Positions 1 through 10,856 are shown, counted from the stretch's first letter. The stretch is DNA of 64,000 nt from Pseudomonadota bacterium (GCA_020161775.1 JAIUOW010000012.1:90999-154998), one strand, 5' to 3'. Numbers and translations are program-made. The notes: generated by a model from the letters alone, not told the origin.

Positions 1-151
1 CAAAGGCCTCGAAGCCGCATTCGTAGGGGGAGTTTTTGGCCGCGTCGGGCCGGTTGGGGCCCAGCACCCAGCCCAGGACCTGGGGCAGCACGCCCACGGC
101 CACGCCGACCAGGATGAACAAGAGGACAGGGAGATACTGATCGAGGTTCAT
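1..151 (-). CDS. nuoA: NADH-quinone oxidoreductase subunit A, 5' part only
   Basis: Membrane subunit of respiratory complex I. The visible 50 residues begin [20 protein letters not shown], a first transmembrane helix, followed by GPNRP and the [10 protein letters not shown] motif typical of NuoA. The rest lies beyond the left edge. It follows tRNA-Leu and secG on the same strand, so it is probably the first gene of the nuo operon. The start ATG is at 149-151. Confidence 0.93.
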   Translation of the reverse strand, partial: MNLDQYLPVLLFILVGVAVGVLPQVLGWVLGPNRPDAAKNSPYECGFEAF

Positions 152-176
152 CTTGAGGTTCAGGTCACCGCTTGAA

Positions 177-197
177 CCTGCCGGGTGGCCCGGCAGG
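177..197 (-). other. Perfect 9-bp hairpin between tRNA-Leu and nuoA
   Basis: CCTGCCGGG and CCCGGCAGG flank a three-base loop just downstream of the tRNA on the minus strand. No good T-run follows in that direction, so it may act as a processing or weak termination signal rather than a full terminator. Confidence 0.5.
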
Positions 198-206
198 CTT
201 TCTTGT

Positions 207-291
207 TGGTGCCGTCGGCGAGACTCGAACTCGCACAGCTTTCGCCACTACCCCCTCAAGATAGCGTGTCTACCAATTTCACCACGACGGC
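207..291 (-). tRNA. leuU: tRNA-Leu (anticodon GAG)
   Basis: The reverse complement folds as a class II tRNA of 85 nt. The acceptor stem GCCGTCG pairs perfectly with CGACGGC, the discriminator is A, and CCA is encoded (207-209). It has D-arm GGTGAAATTGGTAGACA, anticodon loop with GAG flanked by TT and G, a variable arm, and T-arm sequence GTTCGAGTC. It reads CUC/CUU codons. The secG-tRNA-Leu arrangement is also known from Escherichia coli. Confidence 0.97.
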
Positions 292-300
292 GGTTTTTTT

Positions 301-350
301 GCTGCCCGGATGGCATGAGGAATCTTTCGACTTTTGGCTTTCCGGGCAGC
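301..350. repeat. Inverted repeat upstream of tRNA-Leu
   Basis: GCTGCCCGGA (301-310) and TCCGGGCAGC (341-350) are perfect 10-bp arms around a 30-bp A/T-richer centre, between the secG terminator and the 5' end of the tRNA. Neither side has a T-run placed for termination. In a secG-tRNA cotranscript it would form a long stem just before the mature 5' end, so a processing role is possible. Confidence 0.5.
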
Positions 351-366
351 CTAGGAGTTTACCCTG

Positions 367-397
367 AAAACCCCTGTGTTCCCGCTGGGAACAGGGG
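367..397 (-). terminator. Intrinsic terminator after secG
   Basis: On the minus strand the stem CCCCTGTTCCC / GGGAACACAGGGG (one 2-nt bulge, loop AGC) is followed by TTTT (370-367). It starts 17 nt after the secG stop codon. Confidence 0.75.
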
Positions 398-413
398 CGA
401 TTTCAGAGGCAAG

Positions 414-836
414 TCACTTGGTTGGAATCTGCACCGCGCCCGATGCACCGACAGCAGGTGCCGGCGCCGGGACCGGGGCGGGCGTGGCGGGGGCGGCCGT
501 GCCCGGAATTTGCGCCGCGCCGGAGGCCGCGGGAGCAGGCACGGCTGCGGGCGCCGTCACGGTGGCGCGGTCCAGCACGCTGCCCGAATCGGCGGGACGC
601 AGGTTGCCAAAGTAGGCCAGCAGCAGCGTGCAGGCGAAAAACACGGCTGCCAGCACCCCTGTGGTGCGGGACATGAAGTTGGCACTGCCGCTAGCGCCAA
701 ACAGGCTGCCCGAGCCGCCGCTGCCGAAAGCCGCGCCCATGTCGGCGCCCTTGCCATGCTGGATCAGGATCAGGCCGATCATGACCAGGGCGGCGATCAT
801 CTGCACAGCCAGGATGATGGTGAGGATAACGTTCAT
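414..836 (-). CDS. secG: Preprotein translocase subunit SecG
   Basis: Small inner-membrane subunit of the SecYEG channel. The 140-residue product starts MNVILTIILAVQMIAALVMI, has the conserved cytoplasmic loop QHGKGADMGAAFG and SGSLFGASG, and a second transmembrane helix near residues 60-78. The C-terminal 60 residues are a low-complexity Ala/Pro tail, which makes it longer than the roughly 110-residue E. coli protein. An AGGAG ribosome-binding site lies 7 nt before the ATG. It is downstream of tpiA and has its own terminator. Confidence 0.95.
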   Translation of the reverse strand: MNVILTIILAVQMIAALVMIGLILIQHGKGADMGAAFGSGGSGSLFGASGSANFMSRTTGVLAAVFFACTLLLAYFGNLRPADSGSVLDRATVTAPAAVPAPAASGAAQIPGTAAPATPAPVPAPAPAVGASGAVQIPTK

Positions 837-868
837 TCGGTAACTCCTAAATTCATTGCATCCGGTGC

Positions 869-1618
869 TTACGCGCGGCCGGCTGCCGTAACAATCGTCA
901 GGAAATCGGCAGCTTTCAGCGACGCACCGCCGATCAGGCCACCGTCAATGTCGGGCTGGGCCAGCAGTTCCGCTGCGTTGGCGGCGTTCATGCTGCCGCC
1001 ATACAGGATCTGCACGCGGTCGGCCTGGGGCGTGGCAGCCCGCAACTGCGCACGCAGCACAGCGTGCACGGCCTGGGCCATCTGGGGCGACGCCGTCTTG
1101 CCGGTGCCGATGGCCCACACGGGCTCATAGGCCACAACCAGTTCGCTGACGCAATGGCCGTTGGCATGGATGACCGCGGCGAGCTGGCGCTTGACGACCT
1201 CTTCGGTCTGCCCTGCTTCGCGTTGTGCCAGTGTTTCGCCCACGCAGACGATGGGCGTGATGCCCTGCGCAAGCGCGGCCTTGGCCTTGTCGGCCACCAG
1301 CACGTCGGTCTCGCCGTGGTACTGGCGGCGCTCGGAATGGCCCACGATGGCGTAGCGCACACCGAACTCGCGCAGCATGGCGGCGGATACCTCGCCGGTG
1401 TAGGCGCCCTTGTCGTGGGCCGACACGTCCTGCGCCCCCAGCTCCAGCGCGGACGCGGCGCGCAGCATCTGCAGCTGGGCCAGGTACGGCGCCGGCACAC
1501 AGACGGCAACGGCACAACCCGGCGTACCCATGCCGGCGAGCACGGCGCGCACCAGACCGTCATTGGCCTCGATGCTGCCGTTCATCTTCCAGTTGCCTGC
1601 GATCAGTTTTTTCTTCAT
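869..1618 (-). CDS. tpiA: Triosephosphate isomerase
   Basis: Interconverts dihydroxyacetone phosphate and glyceraldehyde 3-phosphate in glycolysis and gluconeogenesis. At 249 residues the length is standard. Visible active-site elements are the lysine in AGNWKMNG, the histidine in AIVGHSERR, the glutamate in [14 protein letters not shown] (which also begins mobile loop 6), and the phosphate-binding YGGSM and GGLIGGASL. It lies 4 nt downstream of the quinone oxidoreductase stop and 32 nt upstream of secG, so the three are probably cotranscribed. Confidence 0.97.
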   Translation of the reverse strand: MKKKLIAGNWKMNGSIEANDGLVRAVLAGMGTPGCAVAVCVPAPYLAQLQMLRAASALELGAQDVSAHDKGAYTGEVSAAMLREFGVRYAIVGHSERRQYHGETDVLVADKAKAALAQGITPIVCVGETLAQREAGQTEEVVKRQLAAVIHANGHCVSELVVAYEPVWAIGTGKTASPQMAQAVHAVLRAQLRAATPQADRVQILYGGSMNAANAAELLAQPDIDGGLIGGASLKAADFLTIVTAAGRA

Positions 1619-1622
1619 GGCT

Positions 1623-2609
1623 CTACCAGGTCAGGACGATCTTGCCGATGTGCTGGTTGGACTCCATCAGCCCATGGGCCTTTGCCGCGTCAGCCGCCGC
1701 AAACGTGCTGTGGATCACCGGCTTGATGGCGCCGCTTTCCAGCAGCGGCCACACATGCGCCTTCAACGCCTGCGCAATGGCGGCCTTGAATGCCACCGGC
1801 CGGGGGCGCAACGTGGAGCCGGTGATGAGCAAGCGCTTGCGCAGCACCAGGCCGGCATTGAATTCACTCTTGATGCCGCCCTGCACCGCAATGATGACCA
1901 GGCGGCCGTCTTCAGCCAGGCATTCGATTTCGCGTGCCACGTAGCTGCCAGCCACCATGTCCAGCACCACGTTCACACCGGCACCGCCGGTCAGGCGCCT
2001 GGCCTCTTCGGCGAAGTCGTGGGTCTTGTAGTTGATGGCGTGGTCGGCACCCAGCGCCACGCAGGCGGCGCACTTGTCGTCGCTGCCTGCCGTGACGATC
2101 ACGCGCGCGCCCAATGCCTTGGCCATCTGGATGGCGGTCACGCCGATGCCGCTGGAGCCACCCTGGATCAGCAGCGTCTCGCCCGCCTGCAGGCGGGCGC
2201 GGTCAAACACATTGCTCCAGACGGTGAAGAAGGTCTCGGGCAGCGATGCAGCCTCGATATCGGTCAGGCCACGCGGCACCGGCAGGCACTGGCCCACAGG
2301 CGCCACGCACAGCTGTGCATAGCCACCACCCGCCACCAGCGCGCAGACGCGGTCACCGGTCTTCAGGCCCGCGGCGGCCATGGCAGCCGCGTCACCCGAT
2401 TCAATGATGCCGGCCACTTCCAGCCCGGGGATGTCCGAGGCACCTGGCGGAACCGGATAGTTGCCCGTGCGCTGCAAAACGTCAGGGCGGTTCACGCCAC
2501 TGGCCGCCACCCGGATCAACAACTCGCCCGCGCCCGCGACGGGCGCAGCCCGCTCGCCCGGACGAAGCACGTCAGGCCCACCAAAACTGCTGATTTCAAT
2601 GGCTTGCAT
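1623..2609 (-). CDS. NAD(P)H quinone oxidoreductase, zeta-crystallin/PIG3 type
   Basis: Zinc-free medium-chain dehydrogenase/reductase of 328 residues, related to Qor/PIG3, which reduces quinones with NADPH. The N-terminus [15 protein letters not shown] leads into a GroES-like domain. The Rossmann domain begins near residue 140 with [20 protein letters not shown]. No structural zinc cysteines are seen. I place the start at ATG 2607-2609, because the 20 codons in frame upstream do not resemble the family. The natural substrate cannot be read from the sequence. It is first in a probable operon with tpiA and secG. Confidence 0.85.
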   Translation of the reverse strand: MQAIEISSFGGPDVLRPGERAAPVAGAGELLIRVAASGVNRPDVLQRTGNYPVPPGASDIPGLEVAGIIESGDAAAMAAAGLKTGDRVCALVAGGGYAQLCVAPVGQCLPVPRGLTDIEAASLPETFFTVWSNVFDRARLQAGETLLIQGGSSGIGVTAIQMAKALGARVIVTAGSDDKCAACVALGADHAINYKTHDFAEEARRLTGGAGVNVVLDMVAGSYVAREIECLAEDGRLVIIAVQGGIKSEFNAGLVLRKRLLITGSTLRPRPVAFKAAIAQALKAHVWPLLESGAIKPVIHSTFAAADAAKAHGLMESNQHIGKIVLTW

Positions 2610-2669
2610 GGTCTTTGGGGCCCCGGCGGGACAGGGTGTCCGCGCGGGGCGTTGTCCAAACGGCAGCAA

Positions 2670-4826
<2,157 letters not shown>

Positions 4827-4900
4827 GTTCATATCTCCTTGGGTGTGGGCGCATGAGGCTGCACCCGGGGCCCGGAGGCTGGCGGTCTGAACACGATGCC

Positions 4901-4934
4901 ATTCCATCAAGAATCAGGTGATCCCTGATGGAAT
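4901..4934 (-). promoter_or_regulatory. pnp leader hairpin with two alternative pairings
   Basis: ATTCCATCA (4901-4909) and TGATGGAAT (4926-4934) form a perfect 9-bp stem 75 nt before the pnp start. Inside it, ATCAGG (4913-4918) can alternatively pair with CCTGAT (4924-4929), which competes for part of the outer arm. In E. coli pnp is autoregulated through an RNase III-cut leader stem, and this position fits such a role by inference. Confidence 0.5.
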
Positions 4935-4970
4935 GACACAGCGCGTATCCGTCTGGCCTGTCTCCGAAGT

Positions 4971-5004
4971 AAAAAACGCCTGAGCTAGCGGGCTAACTCA
5001 GGCG
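4971..5004 (-). terminator. Intrinsic terminator between rpsO and pnp
   Basis: CGCCTGAG and CTCAGGCG close a stem (4977-5004) that continues through TTAGCCCGCTAG and is followed on the minus strand by six T residues (4976-4971). It begins 19 nt after the rpsO stop. TTTT also follows on the plus side, so it may be weakly bidirectional. Confidence 0.88.
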
Positions 5005-5022
5005 TTTTCGTTTCTGGTGTTC

Positions 5023-5286
5023 TTACTTGCGCAGGCCCAGCTTGGCGATCAGCGCGGTGTAGCGGTCGGCGTCCTTGGCCTTCAGGTAGGCCAGCAGGCT
5101 CTTGCGGCGGTTCACCATGCGCAGCAGACCGCGGCGGCCGTGGTGGTCCTTGGCGTGCGTCTTGAAGTGCGGGGTGAGTTCGTTGATGCGGGCGGTCAGC
5201 AGTGCAACTTGCACTTCGGGGCTGCCGGTGTCGTTGGCGCTGCGTGCATTGGCCTTGACGACCTCTGCCGTGGTGGATGCGAGCAT
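5023..5286 (-). CDS. rpsO: 30S ribosomal protein S15
   Basis: Primary 16S rRNA-binding protein of the small-subunit platform. The product has 87 residues, about the usual 88-89. Recognisable segments are [36 protein letters not shown] and [14 protein letters not shown] 5284-5286 is chosen because AAGGAAA lies 6 nt upstream and the sequence before it does not belong to S15. It is followed by a strong terminator and pnp. Confidence 0.97.
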   Translation of the reverse strand: MLASTTAEVVKANARSANDTGSPEVQVALLTARINELTPHFKTHAKDHHGRRGLLRMVNRRKSLLAYLKAKDADRYTALIAKLGLRK

Positions 5287-5369
5287 GTGGTTTCCTTTGA
5301 AAGTTTTAACTTGCGTTGGGGGACTGGAATTGCACCCCAACGTGCGCTTGCAGAATGCAAAGCCTTGGG

Positions 5370-5375
5370 ATTATA
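5370..5375 (-). promoter_or_regulatory. Candidate -10 element of the rpsO promoter
   Basis: A perfect TATAAT on the minus strand lies 84 nt upstream of the rpsO start. The -35 region is GC-rich and lies in a dispersed repeat, with no good TTGACA match at 16-18 nt spacing, so only the -10 hexamer supports this call. Confidence 0.4.
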
Positions 5376-5387
5376 CAACGCCCCCTG

Positions 5388-5474
5388 GGCGGCACGCCCC
5401 CCCCGAAGCGGCCCGCGGCCGCCTCCCCCCACTGGGGCGATGCTGGCGGCCCGGCGGCGCCGGTTCCGCGGCAT
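5388..5474 (-). repeat. GC-rich dispersed repeat, copy 1
   Basis: Read on the minus strand, this segment runs GCCGCGGAACCGGC, then GCCGGGCCGC, a GCCCC/GGGG hairpin, GAGGCGG and CTTCGGGGGG. The same block order is found on the plus strand at 26602-26680. Here it begins 11 nt after the aminotransferase stop codon and points the same way as that gene. Confidence 0.65.
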
Positions 5475-5484
5475 CCTGGAACTG

Positions 5485-6642
5485 TTACTTCCGGCTTAAC
5501 CAGTCCTTCAGGCGCTCCACGCCCTGCCCCAACCGGGCCAGATCCCTGGAGGCGAAACACCAGCGCAGCCAGCCCTGGGCTTCGGGGGCGAAGGCATTGC
5601 CGGGGGCCAGGCCCAGGCCGGCTTCGGCCACCAGCCTTTTGGCGGTTTCCAGCGAGTCAGGGTGCCCGTCCAGCTGGAAAAAGGCGTACATGCCGCCTTT
5701 GGCCGGGGCCACGCGCACGCCGGGCACGGCCTGCAGCAGGGGCACCAGGGTATCGCGGCACGCCTTCAGATGCGCGACGACACGGGGCGTCACGTCGGCC
5801 GTGCGCTGCAGGGCCACGATGCCCGCGCGCTGCGTGAACACGCTGGCACACGAGGTGTTGAATTCCAGCAGCTTGCCCATGTGCGGCACCAGCGCCGGCG
5901 GCATCACCAGCCAACCCAGGCGCCAGCCGGTCATCAGGAAACTCTTGGAGAAGCTGTGCACCACCACCAGCCGGTCATCGGGTTGGGCTACATCCAGAAA
6001 GCTCGGCGCGCAACCGTTCGATGTGGGTTCGTAGTACAGCCGCTCGTACACCTCGTCGGCCAGGATCCAGGTGCCCGTCTGGCGGCAATGGTCCACGATG
6101 GCCTGCTGTTCGGCGCGGGTCAGCGTCCAGCCGGTGGGGTTGTTCGGTGCGTTGATGACCAGCAGCTTCGTGGCCGGCGTCACCGCCGCCAGCAGCGCCG
6201 CCAGGTCCAGCGTCCAGGCGCCGTCCACGGGCTTGAGCGGCACGCAGGTAAGTTTGGCGCCCAGGATCAGGGGCTGGGCCGTCAGGTTGGGCCACACCGG
6301 CGTGACCGCCACCACTTCGTCGCCCGCCTCCACCAGGGCCTGCACCGCCAGCATCAGCGCATTGACGCCGCCCGATGTGATGGCGATGCGCCCGGCATCC
6401 ACCGGGCCATGCAAGGCGCTGGTGTAGTCCGCCACCGCCTGGCGCAGCTCGGGCAGGCCCAGGTTGTGGGAATAGAAGGTTTCGCCCTTTTGCAGCGATT
6501 CAATCGCGGCCTGGCGGATGAAATCAGGGGTGACTTCGTCGCTCTCGCCAAACCAGAAGGCCAACACGTCCGGGCGGCCCATGCCGGCATTGGCGACTTC
6601 ACGGATTTTCGATTCTTCAAGGTTCTGGATGGTCTGGCGCAT
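5485..6642 (-). CDS. Class I/II PLP-dependent aminotransferase
   Basis: Fold-type I aminotransferase of 385 residues (aspartate/aromatic aminotransferase superfamily); the substrate is not determinable. Family marks are the N-terminal arm with GRPDVLAFWFGE, the INAPNNPTG loop, ADEVYERLYY, and the PLP-binding lysine in VHSFSKSFLMTGWRLGW. A GTG at 6655-6657 would add five residues and overlap the upstream stop by GTGA; ATG 6640-6642 (MRQTIQNLEES) is preferred on family resemblance. It follows the LivJ-like gene closely and may be coupled to it. Confidence 0.87.
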   Translation of the reverse strand: MRQTIQNLEESKIREVANAGMGRPDVLAFWFGESDEVTPDFIRQAAIESLQKGETFYSHNLGLPELRQAVADYTSALHGPVDAGRIAITSGGVNALMLAVQALVEAGDEVVAVTPVWPNLTAQPLILGAKLTCVPLKPVDGAWTLDLAALLAAVTPATKLLVINAPNNPTGWTLTRAEQQAIVDHCRQTGTWILADEVYERLYYEPTSNGCAPSFLDVAQPDDRLVVVHSFSKSFLMTGWRLGWLVMPPALVPHMGKLLEFNTSCASVFTQRAGIVALQRTADVTPRVVAHLKACRDTLVPLLQAVPGVRVAPAKGGMYAFFQLDGHPDSLETAKRLVAEAGLGLAPGNAFAPEAQGWLRWCFASRDLARLGQGVERLKDWLSRK

Positions 6643-6653
6643 GCCCTGAAGTA

Positions 6654-7925
6654 TCACTGAGGCCGTGCCATGGCGCAGCTGTGGGGTTGCTGCGCCTGGG
6701 CCGCCGTGATCGAGCGGATCACGCGGAAGCCGTAGCCCGAGCCTTCCACGTCAAATTTCACGCCGGGCGTGCCCTGGCGGTCCATCAGCCCCACGGTCAG
6801 CGGCTGCTGGAACTGGTGGTCCACCGCGCGCATGGCGCCGCCCTGCCCGCCCAGCGACACGCTCACGCGCTCCAGCTGCGTGGCCACCGGGGCGGCTTCG
6901 GTCGTGCCGGCTTTCGCAATGGCCTGGGCCAGTGCCTCCACCATCAGGTGCATGCGCATGTGAACGTAGTCGTCGGACGGTTTGGGGTAACGCGCGCGAA
7001 ACGACTGGTAGAACGCCTCGCTCTGCGTCGTCGGCACATTGGGCAGCCAGTCGGCCACGGCGATCACGCGGCCGATGCCGGCTTCGCCAATGGCGGCCGG
7101 CGCGCCCAGTGCGTTGCCATAGAACGTATAGAACTTGCCCTCGAAACCCACTTCGCGCGCGGCCTTCACCAGAAGCGTCAGGTCGTTGCTGAAGTTGCCG
7201 GTGATCACCGCATCAGCGCCGCTGGCCTTGATCTTGACCGCGTAGGGCGCGAAGTCCTTGATGCGCAGCACGGGGTGCAGCTCGTCGCCCACGATCTGCA
7301 CATCAGGGCGCTGCGCGCCCAGCTGGCGCCGCGCCTCGCGCAGCACGGCCTGGCCAAAGCTGTAGTCCTGCCCCAGCAGATACACGGACTTCACGGCCTT
7401 GTCGTCCTTGAGCACGGCCATGAGCGCGGCCATGCGCATGTCGGCATGGGCGTCAAAGCGGAAGTGCCAGAAGCTGCATTTCTCATTGGTCAGGATGGGG
7501 TCCACGGCCGAGTAGTTCAGCAGCACCACGCGCCGGCGCGGCTCGCGTTCGTTGTGCTTGTTGACGGCGTCGATCAGCGCCGCTGTCACGGCCGACGAAT
7601 TGCCCTGCAGGATGAACTGCGCGCCATAGTCAATGGCCGCGCGCAGCAGCGACAGCGCCTCCTCGATCTGGCCCTTGCTGTCGTAGCGCTCCAGCACCAT
7701 GCGCCGGGCACCGCCGGGCAAGGGCACGCCACCGCGCTCGTTGACGCGCTCCAGCGCCCAGACCAGGTTGCGAAACACCGCTTCGCCGCCGTTCGCGTTG
7801 CCCCCGCTCAGGCCTTCGATCATGGCCAGCCGGATGGGCGCGGGCTGCGTCTGGGCCAGCGCCGCGGCGCAAAGAAATAGCGATGCGGCCACGCATTTCA
7901 AGCCCTGCAAGAACACATTTTTCAT
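6654..7925 (-). CDS. LivJ-type branched-chain amino acid ABC transporter substrate-binding protein
   Basis: Periplasmic type I binding protein of 423 residues. The signal peptide MKNVFLQGLKCVAASLFLCA ends near ALAQTQPA, and the mature part starts IRLAMIEGLSGG. It belongs to the family that feeds Liv-type transporters, but no permease or ATPase gene is adjacent, so its ligand and partners are unknown. The start at ATG 7923-7925 is supported by AAGGGAA 8 nt upstream. It is followed directly by the aminotransferase, which suggests an amino-acid-related role by inference. Confidence 0.85.
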   Translation of the reverse strand: MKNVFLQGLKCVAASLFLCAAALAQTQPAPIRLAMIEGLSGGNANGGEAVFRNLVWALERVNERGGVPLPGGARRMVLERYDSKGQIEEALSLLRAAIDYGAQFILQGNSSAVTAALIDAVNKHNEREPRRRVVLLNYSAVDPILTNEKCSFWHFRFDAHADMRMAALMAVLKDDKAVKSVYLLGQDYSFGQAVLREARRQLGAQRPDVQIVGDELHPVLRIKDFAPYAVKIKASGADAVITGNFSNDLTLLVKAAREVGFEGKFYTFYGNALGAPAAIGEAGIGRVIAVADWLPNVPTTQSEAFYQSFRARYPKPSDDYVHMRMHLMVEALAQAIAKAGTTEAAPVATQLERVSVSLGGQGGAMRAVDHQFQQPLTVGLMDRQGTPGVKFDVEGSGYGFRVIRSITAAQAQQPHSCAMARPQ

Positions 7926-8062
7926 TGTTGGTTTCCCTTGAAAAAGTAGGCGCCGCGTACAGATAGGTTGCATGCGGCGATCACGGTGAGAGCCGCGCAG
8001 TGTAGGAGGCGCCCACGGTCCAAAACCCGCCGCTTGCACCCCATTTAATGACAGGAGCAACC

Positions 8063-8443
8063 ATGTTTCTCGCTACCGTTCCCCGCACCCGCGCTGTTTC
8101 CCCGGCTTTCCGTTCTTTTGACGGCAATTTCGAGCGTTTCATCAACGAAGCCTTCTCCACCGGAACCCGCAACCAGACCGGCATCGAGCAGGACGACAAG
8201 CAGTGGACGCTGTCGCTGGACGTGCCCGGCGTGTCGCGTGAAGAGCTGAACATCGGCATCGAAGGCACCGTGGTGCGCATCGAGACCCGGGCCGACGCCA
8301 AGCGCCAGTACAAGGCCGCCTACGAGCTGCCGCAGGAAATTGACGTGACGGCCAGCGCCGCCCGGCTGGAAAACGGCGTGCTGACCCTCACGCTGGCCAA
8401 GCAGGTGCCGGTCAGCAGGGTCACCCAACTGAATATTCAGTGA
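8063..8443 (+). CDS. Small heat shock protein, Hsp20/alpha-crystallin family
   Basis: ATP-independent holdase chaperone of 126 residues. After a short N-terminal arm comes the alpha-crystallin domain: DDKQWTLSLDVPGVSREELN, the KAAYELPQEID strand and the signature LENGVLTLTLAK. The C-terminus VTQLNIQ lacks an obvious IxI/V motif. CAGGAG lies 6 nt before ATG 8063; an ATG 15 nt upstream in frame has no ribosome-binding site. Its stop directly abuts that of tsaD. Confidence 0.92.
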   Translation: MFLATVPRTRAVSPAFRSFDGNFERFINEAFSTGTRNQTGIEQDDKQWTLSLDVPGVSREELNIGIEGTVVRIETRADAKRQYKAAYELPQEIDVTASAARLENGVLTLTLAKQVPVSRVTQLNIQ

Positions 8444-9475
8444 TCACGCCACTTCGGTGAGCGGCCAGCGGGGTTTGACGTCAAAAGCGTAGGCCTTGCT
8501 GGCCGTTTGCATCTGCGCCTGCAGGCGCATCGCGCCGGCCATCGCGATCATGGCGCCGTTGTCGGTGCACAGGTGCAGCTCAGGGTAGTGCACGCGCACG
8601 CCGGCCCTGGCGCAGGCTTCATTGAGCTGCGTGCGCAACAGCCAGTTGGCGCCCACGCCGCCGGCCACCACCAGCCGCTTCAGCCCCGTCTGCTTCAGCG
8701 CCGCCAGCGACTTCTTCAGCAGCACCTCCACAATGGCCGCCTCGGTCGATGCGGCCAGGTCGGCCTTTCTGGCTTCCAGCGTGTCGCCCAGCTTTTTGGC
8801 CTGCGTCAGCACCGCCGTCTTCAGCCCCGCGAATGAAAAGTCCAGGTCACCGCTGTGCAGCAGCGGCCGCGGCAGCTTGAAGGCCGCGGCATCCCCCTCG
8901 CGGGCCAGGCGCGACAGCGCTGGCCCGCCCGGATATCCCAGCCCCATGAGCTTGGCGGACTTGTCAAAGGCTTCACCCGCCGCATCGTCAATCGTCTCGC
9001 CCAGCAGTTCGTAGCGGCCCACGCCGTCCACGCGCATCAGCTGCGTGTGGCCCCCCGACACCAGCAGCGCCACGAACGGAAAGGCCGGCGGGTCCGCGCT
9101 CAGGAAGGGCGACAGCAAATGCCCCTCCAGATGATGCACGCCGATCACCGGCCGGTCCAGTGCGGCGCCCAGTGCGCAGGCCACGCCCGCGCCCACCAGC
9201 AGCGCGCCCGCCAGCCCGGGTCCGCGGGTGTAGGCCACCACATCCACTTCGCCCAGCGTTCGGCCCGCCTCGCCCATGACCTGAGTGGCCAGCGGCAGCA
9301 CGCGGCGGATGTGGTCGCGGCTGGCCAGCTCGGGTACCACGCCGCCATAGGCCTGGTGCATGTCGATCTGGCTGTGCAGCGCATGGGACAGCAACACGGG
9401 CACGCCGGCGCCGGCTGCGTCCACCAGGGCCACGCCGGTTTCGTCGCAGGACGATTCAATTCCAAGCACAAGCAT
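8444..9475 (-). CDS. tsaD: tRNA N6-adenosine threonylcarbamoyltransferase
   Basis: Transfers the threonylcarbamoyl group to A37 of ANN-decoding tRNAs together with TsaB and TsaE. The 343-residue ASKHA-fold protein starts [19 protein letters not shown]. The metal-binding pair is in GVHHLEGHL, the substrate loops are VSGGHTQLM and FAGLKTAVL, and GGVGANWLL is near the C-terminus. It converges with hsp20 without a gap and is divergent from the nitrate regulator, with 58 bp between starts. Confidence 0.97.
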   Translation of the reverse strand: MLVLGIESSCDETGVALVDAAGAGVPVLLSHALHSQIDMHQAYGGVVPELASRDHIRRVLPLATQVMGEAGRTLGEVDVVAYTRGPGLAGALLVGAGVACALGAALDRPVIGVHHLEGHLLSPFLSADPPAFPFVALLVSGGHTQLMRVDGVGRYELLGETIDDAAGEAFDKSAKLMGLGYPGGPALSRLAREGDAAAFKLPRPLLHSGDLDFSFAGLKTAVLTQAKKLGDTLEARKADLAASTEAAIVEVLLKKSLAALKQTGLKRLVVAGGVGANWLLRTQLNEACARAGVRVHYPELHLCTDNGAMIAMAGAMRLQAQMQTASKAYAFDVKPRWPLTEVA

Positions 9476-9533
9476 CGGCCGAGTTTAGGTGGGTTTGCCC
9501 GGCGGCACGGTTGTTGCTGTGCAAAGCCACACG

Positions 9534-10736
9534 ATGAAATCCGGACTCAGCTTTCTTGTCGCCGCGCGCCAGTGCGAAATCGGCGAGCTGGAGCAGCTTG
9601 CCCTCACCAGCGAGCTGGTGAGCGTCATTGCGCGGCTGATCCATGCGCTGCAACGCGAACGCGGCCTGTCCAACGTCTACCTGGCCTCGGGCGGTGCCCG
9701 GCTGGCCGATGCGCGGTGCCTGCAGCGCACCGAGTGCCTCCAGGTGGAGGCCCAGGTGCGCCAGCACTTCGACCAGCTGGACACCGCGCCACGCCAGGGC
9801 GGGCACGGCGCGCGGCTGTTCAGCCGCGTGGCCTGGGTGCTGCATGCGCTGGACGCCCTGCCCGGCGTGCGCGCCGAGGTGGACGCGCTGAAGCTCACGC
9901 CCGCCGAAGTCACGGCCTGGTATGTGCGCCTGATCGCCGGGCTGCTGGCCGTGGTGTTCGAGGCGGCCGACAGCGCCGGCGACCCGGAGATTTCGCGCGC
10001 GCTGGTGGCCATGTTCAATTTCATGCAGGGCAAGGAATTTGCCGGGCAGGAGCGCGCCTTCGGCTCGGCGGCGTTTGCCTCGGGCCGTACCGATTCATCC
10101 ACCCGCCAACAGTGGCTGCACCTGGTGGAGTCGCAGGAGCGCTGCCTGCAGGTGTTTCGCGACTATTCACAGCCCGCCATCGTGCAGGCCTGGCTGGCCG
10201 GCCAATCAGGTGCGGCGCTGCTGGAGATCGAGCGGCTGCGCCGCTTCGGCTGCGGGCCGGACGGCGGCGCGCTGGACCGCAACCTGAGCCACGACTGGTT
10301 TGACAACTGCACCCTGCGCATGGACGCCATGAAGGACGTGGAGGAACTGCTGGCCGCCGACCTGCGTGCGCTGTGCGAGCGCAAGATCGCACAGGCCAGG
10401 GCCGAACTGCGCGATCAGCAGGTGTTCCTGGACACGCTGTCGCGCGAAAGCAGCGCGGACGCGCCTGCCGGCTACGGCCCCCAGCTGGAGCGGTCCATCC
10501 TGGGCATGGTGCAGGACCAGGCGCAGCGCCTGCAGGCCATGAGCGACGAGCTGCAGACCGTGCGCGCCGCGCTGAACGAACGCAAGCTGGTCGAACGCGC
10601 CAAGGGCTTGCTCATGGCCACGCGCAAGCTGAGCGAGGACGACGCCCACAAGATGCTGCGCCAGACGGCCATGAGCCAGAACCGCCGCCTGGTGGATGTG
10701 GCCGAGACGGTGCTGTCCATGGCCGACTACCTGTAA
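9534..10736 (+). CDS. nasR: NasR-type nitrate-sensing ANTAR transcription antiterminator
   Basis: Likely binds nitrate or nitrite and releases transcription termination in the downstream leader by binding RNA. The 400-residue protein has an N-terminal NIT (nitrate/nitrite-sensing) domain, roughly residues 20-240, with the motif RLIHALQRERGLSNVYLASG. A C-terminal ANTAR RNA-binding domain follows, roughly 340-400: LNERKLVERAKGLLMATRKL, DAHKMLRQTAMSQNRR, VAETVLSM. This is the Klebsiella NasR layout. It stands directly upstream of a leader with an ANTAR-type hairpin, a terminator and the nitrate transporter genes, which supports the assignment. ATG 9534 has no strong ribosome-binding site, and an in-frame ATG lies 45 nt upstream. 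Confidence 0.9.
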   Translation: MKSGLSFLVAARQCEIGELEQLALTSELVSVIARLIHALQRERGLSNVYLASGGARLADARCLQRTECLQVEAQVRQHFDQLDTAPRQGGHGARLFSRVAWVLHALDALPGVRAEVDALKLTPAEVTAWYVRLIAGLLAVVFEAADSAGDPEISRALVAMFNFMQGKEFAGQERAFGSAAFASGRTDSSTRQQWLHLVESQERCLQVFRDYSQPAIVQAWLAGQSGAALLEIERLRRFGCGPDGGALDRNLSHDWFDNCTLRMDAMKDVEELLAADLRALCERKIAQARAELRDQQVFLDTLSRESSADAPAGYGPQLERSILGMVQDQAQRLQAMSDELQTVRAALNERKLVERAKGLLMATRKLSEDDAHKMLRQTAMSQNRRLVDVAETVLSMADYL

Positions 10737-10760
10737 GCCGCAAACCGCTGTTGCTGCGCC

Positions 10761-10775
10761 GCACAATTTGCGTGC
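10761..10775 (+). promoter_or_regulatory. Candidate NtrC binding site 1
   Basis: GCAC-N7-GTGC (GCACAATTTGCGTGC) has both conserved half-site cores of the NtrC enhancer at the exact spacing. It is centred about 115 bp upstream of the start predicted from the sigma-54 promoter. Confidence 0.55.
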
Positions 10776-10789
10776 CCGCCCCGGCCTGA

Positions 10790-10806
10790 TGCACCAGCTT
10801 GGGCCG
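10790..10806 (+). promoter_or_regulatory. Candidate NtrC binding site 2 (one strong half)
   Basis: TGCACC-N5-GGGCCG: the left half matches the NtrC enhancer fully and the right half only in part. It is centred about 85 bp before the predicted transcription start, one face below site 1. Confidence 0.4.
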
Positions 10807-10856
10807 GTTCAGGCGCCCCAACCCCTGAAAACCGGCGTTTCCAACGCAAGAAAAAC

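Noticed and set aside
5388-5474. Possible rho-independent terminator of the aminotransferase gene
   Set aside because: The hairpin lacks a U-tract in the gene's direction. The similarity to 26602-26680 identifies it as a dispersed repeat; a role in 3' end formation stays open.
8038-8047. CCCCATTTAA before hsp20 as a sigma-32 -10 element
   Set aside because: It lies only about 16 nt before the start codon and no CTTGAA-type -35 element is found at the right spacing.
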